From positions 144,725,950-144,789,949 of the forward strand of contig CP136063.1 in the NCBI GenBank assembly GCA_032622095.1: a stretch of 64,000 bases of DNA, given 5' to 3'. The notes beneath the pieces are model-generated. The model was not told where the DNA came from and ran no database searches. It worked only from the letters and a program-made list of their open reading frames with translations. The stretch is from Siphonodentalium dalli. Taxonomy: Eukaryota; Mollusca; Scaphopoda; Gadilida; Siphonodentaliidae. Shown here one piece after another: positions 55,545-64,000 of this stretch (within the stretch, counting starts at the first letter, position 1; each line of letters starts with the position of its first letter). The translations under genes were made by a program, and so were the position numbers.

Positions 55545-56897
55545 GGATGTCGACGATTCGCTGGATTTATGTTTCTTATGTAGTTTCCTCGCGTTTTTGA
55601 ATTCCTGTCTCGCTTGTATATCATACCACGGTTTGCTTTTTTTTATTATTGTATATCCCCGAAAGTTAAGCAAGCCGTATTTTCGAAATGATCAGATAAT
55701 TTTCTCTGTATACAGTTAGTCTGTATAGCATCAGGTCTGGCATTGAAATCACACAAAAATAATAACATACAATCACTGTGCTGGTCTCTCCTGAACGTTA
55801 TTTATGTATCTGGAATGTCAAAACAGTCATCTGAATAGAAAGTACTGCCATGTATATAATTCCTAATAGTATATTCTTCTGTGTTCCAATAGTCTCAATT
55901 TCCACCCTCATCCACAATATATATTTACAAGGACTGTATGCTGCCTTCATTTGTCATTCCATATCTGTTATAAAATAACGTGCTATGCCACCGGACCTAT
56001 GCCTCATCAATGGAGACCTATTTTACTGTATACTTCATATCCCGGAATAATTATTTGGTCAGCATCGTCTGTCTTCGTTTCTGAGAAACCAATTATATCA
56101 TGTTTGTCCACAAATTATGTGAACTCATAAAATTTTAGTTTATGTTGCAACCCACATACATTTATGAAGGCAATAGACAGTTCCGAACCCTCTGTTGCGA
56201 TGGGTTTGTCACCACCTGGGCCTAAATCCATGTCACCATGTCGACCATGAAAATCTTCTACATTATCACTTTCGTATGAATTATTATTCATTTTAGTTTT
56301 ATGTTTTGTATTATTTTGTAAGTTAGTAATGCTTTATTCTCAGCCATTATACATGGTTCATGAAAAAACGTATATACACTATATACAAATTAGAACTTTC
56401 CAGGGTTTGTTCCGAATATTGGAACGTTCTGTAATTACAAGTATACATATATAAAATACAATGCAGACAATAATCAGTTACGGTCCAATTTTGCATCATC
56501 ATGTCCGGAATAGAAAATCATAATTTCGACAGACTTATCTAAAGATTCTTAGCGAGAGAAAAGAAGAAGAAGAAATTACATAAGTATACATCATGATCGG
56601 TACATGTTAGTAGAATGCTACATTCCTTCAGTTGGCATAGTGCCTGGATACTAACTGATCAGTTTCACGCATCAGAACAAAAACATAATATGTCTTTAAG
56701 AGTGATAACTGTGATAGCTTTGTTCCGAGAGGCCCGATTGGTATGATTTAGATCTGGTCGAAATTAATATTACTCGAATTGAAAAGCTCACTTGAAATAA
56801 TTGTATTTAGCACATAGATGCAGTGTGTAGGTATGTGGTCAATTGATCGTTCAATCATGCATACAAATTAGATATGTGTTTTCATTTAACTCTAAGA
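55545..56897. other. Non-coding stretch with one dispersed repeat fragment
   Basis: At about 56606-56705, GTTAGTAGAATGCTACATTC, GGCATAGTGCCTGGATACTA and AATATGTCTTTAAGA are a diverged copy of the 485-bp duplicated unit. The rest is unassigned. Confidence 0.5.
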
Positions 56898-57319
56898 GGT
56901 GCCTTTACACGATTAAGCTTGCTTAATTCAGCAAGCTCAAGAGGCGAGCTGCATCGTGTAATACCATGCCATTTCATACACATCAGCACTTTTTATTACC
57001 CATTGAGCAAGCTGTAGGGAAAGGAACCCGGCCGTTTTTTTTCAGTCAGCATGGATCCCCCATTAATGCCAAGTAGCAGTTAAATAACATAATTCCTCCT
57101 GATATCTGATAAAAGACACATGTGTAGTTCACAATATTGGAGTCTAGTTAGTAAATATAACCACAGACCAGTTAATTATGATGGACAGTCTGTGAAAGAT
57201 TTCCTGATAAAACAGTGCTTTTAAAAGCTTGCTGGATGGTGTAATGTGAACATCCAGCATAACCCCCTGTGGTTGCCATTTGGAGCTGAATTAAGCAAGC
57301 TTAATCGTGTAATGGCACC
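56898..57319. mobile_element. 422-bp MITE with about 37-bp terminal inverted repeats
   Basis: The left end GGTGCCTTTACACGATTAAG continues CTTGCTTAATTCAGC and pairs with GCTGAATTAAGCAAGCTTAA then TCGTGTAATGGCACC at the right. No clear target duplication is visible and no ORF is present. Confidence 0.9.
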
Positions 57320-57454
57320 TTACATATATAGATATACACACAATCATTAAATTGATCTCTTGTGAGTTTGTTTTTATTTATTAAAATTTCCCTTTTTTGT
57401 TATAATTCGTGCCCCATTATTCAGCATAATGTGTGTAGGCCTACTGGCTACTGT

Positions 57455-57875
57455 TATAAGGATTAACTGTCATGTGGACTGTTTTTATGGAGAAGTTATG
57501 ACCACTTACCTCACGGTTACATCTCCATAAAAACAGTCCACATGACAGTTAATCCTTATATTTATATAAATCGAAAAGTGTATCGTGACAAAACCAGCCC
57601 AAAATATCCCACAGCACCCTTGGCAAATGTTAACAGGAACAATTGAAACCCGACGATTTATTAAGTCAATCCTGTGCGAATCCAAATGCGCCCAAAACAT
57701 TACGCGTTCGTCTATCCAAACCCAAATGACGTATCGATGTTGTTATGAGCTGACGTATCGATGTTGTTATGAGCTGTTGCGCATTCACCGAGAAATAATT
57801 GCAACTAGCCACGTTGGCGCCGACCAATCAGAATGCTTGATTTAGTGATGACAACACTTAGTATGTAAATATATA
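57455..57875 (+). mobile_element. Dispersed foldback element, copy 2
   Basis: Begins ATAAGGATTAACTGTCATGT with a shorter hairpin (57455-57560) than copy 1. It then follows the reverse complement of 11450-11800. A 24-bp segment (GACGTATCGATGTTGTTATG then AGCT) is tandemly duplicated at about 57727-57774. The 86-codon frame here is incidental. Confidence 0.75.
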
Positions 57876-58263
57876 CATATAACGTCAATGGCTGATTGGC
57901 TGTACTGCACGTTTCCTCAGACTAATAGCATATTTGAATATTTGATTAATCAATCAGCATTCAACAATGATCAAATACTTGGAATTAACAACATGAATAA
58001 TTGTCATATTTTAGTGAGCTTTTTAATGATGTGTAATCTGTTTGACCAATATACAATTGCCTGTGTAATGTTGTTGTCCGTCTATTTAGGAATTCGACCA
58101 AGCCTTGTTTCCTAAAACAACGGAACCTTAGTTCGTGGAATTTTGTTTGAAGTGGAAACTTACTCCACCCATACACCCATCATATTATTTATGGAAATGT
58201 CTGCGATATTTTTGTGTTTTGGCCATTCTGTGTGGTGTAAGCTGGTGTAAGTGTTAGTTATAC
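57876..58263. other. Non-coding stretch, nothing assigned
   Basis: No gene or repeat recognised. Confidence 0.3.
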
Positions 58264-59236
58264 GGTATAAGTACTGTGTACTGTATATTTTTTTTGCGGT
58301 ATAAGCGTTATCTATACGCGCGGGAACATGTCTCTATTCCGAAGGTTCGCTATTCCGAAGGTTCACTAATCCGAAGGTTCACTAATCCGAAGGTTCACTA
58401 TTCCGAAGGTTCACTATTCCGAAGGTTCACTATTCCGAAGGTTTTTGTTATTTTAAAAGTGAATTCTATATTCTAAAGTATTGAGAGGGTTCTTTAGTAC
58501 GAAGACTCTTTTTATGAAGGAAATAACTTAAAACATTAAAAAAATAAATGTGATTTTTGTTTTCGTGGGTTTCCTTGAGATTTAACCCCTTGGCGAGTAG
58601 AACGACATATATGTCGTCTATCTGCTGAGGACTAAAACGACATATATGTCGTTTTAGGAAGTGTTATTTTACGTAGACATAATAACTTCAATAGATCATC
58701 TGATTTATAAATGATTTACATAGGAGTTATTTTGATTAATATAATGTCCCAAATGCTAAAGGCGGACTATAACAGTGGGGCTCTTACGGTCAATCAATAC
58801 TGGAGCGCTTTAACTTACCGTATAGCAGAATACAGCTGAATGGACCTAACTGCAATTCTGACTTTGTATTGATTTTAATGTTGATGTTTCTTTCAAGTAC
58901 AGATTGCCAGTTCGGGTAGAATGCATCTCTAACTCGTAGTTTATTTCAGTCATTTTGTTTTCAACTTTCTATAATATTAAAATGATAAACTGATACTGTC
59001 GGGTGTATAAATGTACGGGGGCGCAAATTTTGATTCATTTCTGGCTAAAAACTCCCATAATAGAAAACCTTCGGAATAGCGAACCTTCGGAATAGTGAAC
59101 CTTCGGATTAGTGAACCTTCGGATTTTTGAACCTTCGGACTAGTGAACCTTCGGAATAGCGAACCTTCGGAATAGAGAACCCTACCCATACGCGCGTTAT
59201 AGGAAAATACGGTGTACTGTTTATTTCACGGTATAA
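58264..59236. mobile_element. Foldback element whose arms are inverted minisatellites
   Basis: The left arm (58264-58450) holds GTACTGTATA, CGGTATAAGCGTTATCTATA, CGCGCGGG and seven TTCCGAAGGTTCACTA units. The right arm (59066-59236) has the same parts in reverse order and strand (GAACCTTCGGAATAG units, ACGCGCGTTATAG, TACGGTGTACTG, CGGTATAA). About 600 bp separate the arms. The Ser/Arg/Pro frames over both arms are repeat readings. Confidence 0.85.
58583..58665. repeat. Pair of identical CGACATATATGTCG palindromes after TTAACCCCTTGG
   Basis: TTTAACCCCTTGGCGAGTAG is followed by AACGACATATATGTCGTC and, 30 bases on, AAAACGACATATATGTCGTT then TT. The layout (TTAA, CCYCTT-GC, then two dyads) parallels the MITE at 47898. 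No matching right end was found, so it may be a truncated relative. Confidence 0.55.
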
Positions 59237-59629
59237 TTGTGCTGCCGGTAAAATAACGTAAATTTTTATGGCAAATACCAGTATTTTACAATGTAGCCTA
59301 ATATGTAAGTATTATACCTTGTATTCGGTACACTGTGATAGAAAAAAATCCAATGTGCCATTTGAATTTAAACGGAAGTTCCCTTAATTTATATACATTT
59401 CATACTATTTTACGGAAAATATAATTCAAATTTGTTTGGGGCATTCCGTATTTTTATTCCAAATGTGATGGCAGCAAAATTAACTACACATTGTCTGTAA
59501 AATTACGGATTTTTAAATAGCGTAGTGGCGTATTTTTACAGACACTTTCATCAATATATTTTCTCTTTATGGGCACATCGTCGGTGCAAAGTTACCATTA
59601 AATGGTAAATATTAGTACCCTATATATAT
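59237..59629. other. Non-coding stretch, nothing assigned
   Basis: AT-rich, with several TATTTTACGG / AAAATAACGTAAATT phrases that look like old inverted repeats. No gene. Confidence 0.4.
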
Positions 59630-60428
59630 TAGACCAAATCTTCTCGGTCCACAATAGCTTGGGCTATCGTTTGGGTTGATGCTGTTTTGGACCGAGTCCC
59701 ATCCCGTTACTCTTCTATAACGGACTCGTGGGCGGGAGTTATCATTCGTGTATGCCTTCTGATTAGGTCAAAAAGAAGCTTTAGTACATGAACATAGACG
59801 GCAGCCCTCCCAAGCATGGTGATAGCAAACATGCATATACCAGAGGTCCATTAAATGTCAATGTAACGAGATTTATAAGTAAACAAAGCCTTGCTTTCCA
59901 GATAATTTAGATTTGTCGCGCTATCAAAAAATACATGTAAACAATACATTAAACGATCGTATCATCATTATACCGTTTTATAACGGTAAATGATATATCA
60001 TTTGATGACAGATTAATCGCGGACATGTAAGATAATTATCACATTCATACACATAACTACACGAGTGTGTTAATGTGTTTGTTCATAGGGCACGGGTGTT
60101 AGCGCGGAAGGATAGAACGAGAGGCACAGCCACGACTTCTACCCCCCCCCCCCGCGATGCATATATATATATGACACAAGTGCCGCATAAACAAACCCAT
60201 TAACACACATGCCGTTTTCTGTTTATTACATGTCACCCGTTCTAGAATCCGTGAGTTGCAAAATACAGTCTTACAAGTTTTGTTTATAGGAGCAAACGGG
60301 ACTTTTTTGTTATGTGTGATGATACTTTTATTTTATACTTCCGGTTTCATGATGGTTAAAGCAAAGTCATAAACGCCATGTGATGTCAACGGGATGCACG
60401 TTCCATACGGATTTGTAAATATGGAACA

Positions 60429-60572
60429 GGGGGGGGGGGCCGGAAAAAAACTGCAGACACAGGGTGGAAAAAACTGTTTTCTTCGGTTTGGGTACCCCCC
60501 CCCCCCCAAAAAAAAACAGCAAAAACTGCAGTTTTTTTCCACTGACCATTTGCCCCCCCCCCCCCCCCCCGG
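60429..60572. repeat. Cluster of poly-G/poly-C and poly-A runs
   Basis: G run at about 60429-60438, C runs at about 60495-60507 and 60554-60570, each beside A runs. Six frames over this block give Gly/Pro/Lys-rich readings that are not proteins. Run lengths may be unreliable in the assembly. Confidence 0.85.
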
Positions 60573-60806
60573 AAAAAAAAAATCAAATCTACCCCAGCCG
60601 GACAACAACTCGGTTCGGTTTGACCGGAAACCGAAAAAAACACCGGAGCATACAATTCACAAGAAGGTGATTGGTAACTTAGTTTAGATTATTATGACTA
60701 AAATGGTCATTGTCTACCAGTAGAATGCAGATTTGTACCTCGTGGTGTCATGACATGTACAAACATGTATATTGGTGATCGCAACGCTTTGTATGCACTT
60801 TAAAAA

Positions 60807-61136
60807 ATGACAACTAGTCATTACCTCGACTTTGAAAAAGATGCAAATGAGATGAGTGAGATACCAGCATATAACTGTTTTCTGATACCATTGGGGGAGA
60901 AATTGTTTAATACATGGGATAGTTCTGCAGTAAAAATTTGCCAGATAAGCGATCGCAGGGTAGAATTCTGCATTCGACTGGTAGACACTGACATAGTCGG
61001 CATTATTAAGAGGGTTAATGGGGTCAATATCACATGTAAACCAAGACAGTGGTTATCCAAAATTGTTTTAGGTGGATTGTACTACTCATGTATATATGAT
61101 TTGGATATTAAGGTTAATCCATATTCTATAAAATGA
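60807..61136 (+). CDS. Uncharacterised 109-codon ORF inside the long-TIR element
   Basis: MTTSHYLDFEKDANEMSEIP opens a frame of ordinary composition with KICQISDRRVEFCIRLVD and NGVNITCKPRQWLSK, ending at TGA. No domain, signal peptide or transposase motif is recognised. It is the most protein-like frame in either long-TIR element. It could be cargo, a remnant or chance. Confidence 0.25.
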   Translation: MTTSHYLDFEKDANEMSEIPAYNCFLIPLGEKLFNTWDSSAVKICQISDRRVEFCIRLVDTDIVGIIKRVNGVNITCKPRQWLSKIVLGGLYYSCIYDLDIKVNPYSIK

Positions 61137-61204
61137 GAGAAAATTGAAGTTGTGAGTCTGAAAATACATATTTGGAAAAAAATTACATGCAATTGTTTTC
61201 CGAC

Positions 61205-61330
61205 AACCCCCCCCCCCCCCCTCCCCCTAAATGAATAAGGAAAAAATTTACGTGTAAATTTTTGACGCCTAGGTACCCCCCCACCCCCGGTACGTTGTGT
61301 CCCGCAGTTTTTTTTCGCCCCCCCCCCCCT
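61205..61330. repeat. Three poly-C runs
   Basis: C-rich runs at about 61207-61227, 61275-61288 and 61318-61329, within the right part of the long-TIR element. Confidence 0.85.
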
Positions 61331-61533
61331 GTATGGAACAGCAATAACACTGTAATTCTAGGAACATGGATGTAATAAAGGGGTTTACGTGAGTGCCCGG
61401 CCTCCACATGTACATGCAGTACGTATTTTATAATTAAAATCCGTTATAGAAGAGCAACGGGCGGGACTCGGTCCAAAACAGCATCACCCCAACCGATATT
61501 CCAAGCTGTTGTTGACAGAGAAAACTTGGCCTA

Positions 61534-63135
61534 CCCAAGACATAATACGTAGCATACAGATTTTTGTTCAAAATGTCTCCACAGATGTTCAACCCGCCAT
61601 GCTGTCAGTTTGTTTCTACGGGAGCGAACGTCTGTAATCAGGGCGAGTGACGCATACATCTATTCTTCTTGTGAATTATTATTGGTGTTTGTCATGTAAA
61701 TCAGATGACTTTCCCTTCCCTCCCGAAACACGAATTTACACGGTTGGTGACTGATGTATAGTACTAATCCGTATAACCGTCACAAACCACATATTTCAAT
61801 AGTCGCCCCGCTGGGTGATCTATTTCTACCGTGGAATTAGTCGGCTATAGAAAATCGTCACGAATGGGTGGGCACTCTTTCTCGGCCCGTTGACTCATCG
61901 TCTCGGTCTCCAATTTCTAACACCAAGGCGCTTTCCTATTTCAAAAATACCTTGTTAAATTAGATTCCCTTTATATATGTTTTTCGTCTAAAACATACCT
62001 AGTCGTTTATTTTGGAGGTAGCAGCCCGAAGTTTCAGGAGATGATGATTTAGATTTAAGGTACGTTTATATCAAATCCACCTCATTTTCACCATTCTAGA
62101 CAGTAATATTGCCACATGAGCCCGCGGATGATTTCCAGGTGAATGACGATCGACTGCAAATATATGAGTCGTCAATTATTTTCAGGCAGATATTTTATTT
62201 TTTTTACTTTGCGCGTCGTGAAACGTTCTATAGTCTCGTTCGTAGGCGGCTGATTGAAAGCAATGCCTAACATTTTGGCTATCAAAAGTGAAATCCTGCA
62301 GAAATAGGCATTAAAAGGTGGCGATCATCTAATATAATATTTTACAATTACAATGTGAAACGTATTGTTTGTGTTATGATAGCAATAATGACCATAAGAC
62401 GTTTTCTTTGGGGTCCGGATTATTGTGTTAAGCCTGCAGTCCAGTTAACGTTATAAATGTAGTAGAGGGTTGGTACCATAAATCGTCACATTACATGTGC
62501 GCAGGCGTTGGCATCATGCACTTTTATCCTTGTATACCCCACTTTTATCTGTTATCGACAAAGACTGAGATAATCACGGGGATTAGACAATATTTTCCAA
62601 TATCAGTAATGATAGTGTGTGATTTTACACCCCCCCCCCCGATTTTTTTACTATTCGTTGTGGTATTGATGTTGTTGTTGGTGTTGTTGTTGTTTCTGTC
62701 GTTGCTGTTTTTGTTGTTGGTGTCAGTATTCGTGGCGTCACGATCTCTTGGACTGATGACCTCATAATGATGGCCGTACTCTGAGATTATTATTGTTTCG
62801 AAGCCGATGAAATTCTTTGAAACATCGTGGTGTTTTTTTTTCTTCCAATTGACATGTTTTCAGCTATTCTACATCACGAACTAAAATGCTGTTGTATGGC
62901 CTTTAGCAACGTAAAATAATAACGTCGCTTGACTCCGTGGAAAATCCTGATCGCACATGAGCTATCCGTCAATACCTCATCACGCGAAATGGAACCGGTT
63001 CATTTACTGAGAAAAAAATAATAATGTATAAATACATCAGTGTATCGCATAGTCGATACTTTCTAATATTTTCATCAACTTTTACATCCAAATTGGAATC
63101 ATTATATTCCCGTCCAGAAGCGCCTTATTAAATGC
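61534..63135. other. Non-coding stretch with a poly-C run and a GTT-rich tract
   Basis: Poly-C at about 62629-62640, then TTGTTGTTGGTGTTGTTG-type repeats to about 62725. No gene recognised. Confidence 0.45.
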
Positions 63136-63443
63136 CGTACTCGTATTTAAATTCGCGCAGTACTATTTTTCGCGCACCCGCATAGGTGCGCGAATTTAAA
63201 ACTGAGCGAAAAATAGTACGACTCCTGAGTTTAGAGCGAACCACAGAAAATATCAGATGTATATGTTGATGAGTTGCATACATTAGGGAAGGATGGACTG
63301 AATACATACAATTATATCTGCTTTGATAGGGCTATATATTGCGGGCGACCAACATAAAAATCATTACTCATAATTATGTGAAGCAACACGTTATGGTAAC
63401 ATCGTCAGTGTTGAAATACCTGTAATTTAAATACGAGTAAGGG
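63136..63443. mobile_element. MITE-like element with CTCGTATTTAAATT ends
   Basis: CTCGTATTTAAATTCGCG at the left pairs with AATTTAAATACGAGTAAG at the right, about 300 bp apart. Near the left end, GTACTATTTTTCGC and GCGAAAAATAGTAC enclose a second dyad (GCGCACC-GCATA-GGTGCGC). Confidence 0.65.
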
Positions 63444-64000
63444 ACATCCTCCGCACCTCACTCGAAGACAACAATCGTTGAAAGGTTAAAGAGACACAAG
63501 GTCTTCGAAGTGAGTTCATGCGAAACAACACAAAAAATCTGTAAAACAACTGTCACCAAGTGCATGAAAAAATAGATTGACCTTGTTCTTATTATGCAAA
63601 AGATCAAAGCATTGAAAAATATTCTTAAAATCATATTTCGACTAAATTATTTGAACTTACTACATGATTAGCTATGTTTGTTGACCAATCTTTTGTTTAC
63701 ATAACAATGGTTTCAACACACGAAATTTCGTTATTTGATAACTATCAGTAATACAAATTAACAACAACATGTATCTGTTTATTATAGAACGCATTAGCTG
63801 CCTCATTTGCGCACCTGTCGTGACAAGATGTTACTTTGTTATTACATGATGGTACTTTATCATTATAATATATATATCTTTAATTGTCCTCCATATGTGA
63901 AGAGTTATTGAATACAGAACATATACACACAGAAACATGGACACAAATATGTCAACATATATACAAGTACAAGTTTATACAAAACAAAGTTACATCACAA
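63444..64000. other. Non-coding stretch, nothing assigned
   Basis: AT-rich end of the window without recognisable features. Confidence 0.35.

Larger units (their letters stand above)
59630..61533. mobile_element. Second long-TIR element, 1.90 kb
   Basis: The left end TAGACCAAATCTTCTCGGTC and the reverse complement of the right end (TAGGCCAAGTTTTCTCTGTC) open arms of about 100 bp. The arms share GATGCTGTTTTGGACCGAGT, CCC and CTTCTATAACGGA. Their order of motifs parallels the element at 39891-41800 (TAG-CCAAGTCTTCT, AGCT--G-TAT, TGG---GATGCTG, GTCCAAGCCC). I see no target duplication. The interior is rich in poly-C and poly-G runs. Confidence 0.7.

Noticed and set aside
58276-58476. 66-codon frame with repeated FRRFTIPKVHYSEGSL-like sequence, and its mirror at 58977-59189
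   Set aside because: Both are readings of the inverted TTCCGAAGGTTCACTA minisatellites.
60333-60687. Several Gly/Pro/Lys-rich frames on both strands
   Set aside because: Produced by poly-G, poly-C and poly-A runs; they are open on both strands at once and lack motifs.
1-64000. CRISPR array, bacterial operon or rRNA genes
   Set aside because: The tandem repeats lack CRISPR spacing and spacer diversity. Gene structure is intron-based and eukaryotic. No rRNA-like blocks were seen.

Overview
This is animal nuclear DNA: AT-rich, with spliced genes, GT-AG introns, long introns and many interspersed repeats. The repeat content suggests a lophotrochozoan invertebrate, probably a mollusc. It includes GGAC-rich elements, Helitron-like units, TTAA-flanked MITEs, long poly-C runs and a decayed multicopy ORF of a type common in marine invertebrates. 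That placement is inference; no gene here fixes the species. I see no rRNA, tRNA or CRISPR array.

Only one gene can be assembled with confidence. On the minus strand, nine exons from 25007 down to 13868 splice in a consistent phase into a 411-residue type I membrane protein. It has a signal peptide, a complete zona pellucida (ZP) domain, an RKKR furin-type site, a hydrophobic patch, a transmembrane helix and a short cytoplasmic tail. Its largest intron carries a decayed non-LTR retrotransposon. An acceptor-like site 18 bases before the ATG suggests a separate 5' non-coding exon. One candidate lies at about 32.5 kb.

Layout. 1-2.7 kb: non-coding DNA with a diverged tandem duplication and a MITE relic. 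2.7-9.35 kb: a head-to-tail array of eight Helitron-like units of two types (A and B), joined end to end without host bases. 9.6-13 kb: hairpin and inverted-repeat elements and a minisatellite. 13.9-25 kb: the ZP gene. 25.2-29 kb: a GGAC-rich element between foldback repeats, then a 1.96-kb element with terminal inverted repeats. 30.2-35 kb: a TTAA MITE and a 15-copy satellite. 37.4-38.4 kb: a CT microsatellite and a pseudogene. 39.5-45.8 kb: a dispersed TTTCCAAC-rich family, one copy split by a 1.91-kb long-TIR element with a 10-bp target duplication. 47-49.5 kb: two TTAA MITEs and a fresh 485-bp tandem duplication. 51.3-55.5 kb: a diverged Helitron-like copy, duplications and a third TTAA MITE. 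56.9-59.2 kb: MITEs, and a foldback element whose arms are minisatellites. 59.6-61.5 kb: a second long-TIR element, full of poly-C/poly-G runs. The rest is unassigned non-coding DNA.

No operon-like cooperation applies. The ZP protein is the only recognised host product; nearly everything else is transposable-element or satellite sequence.
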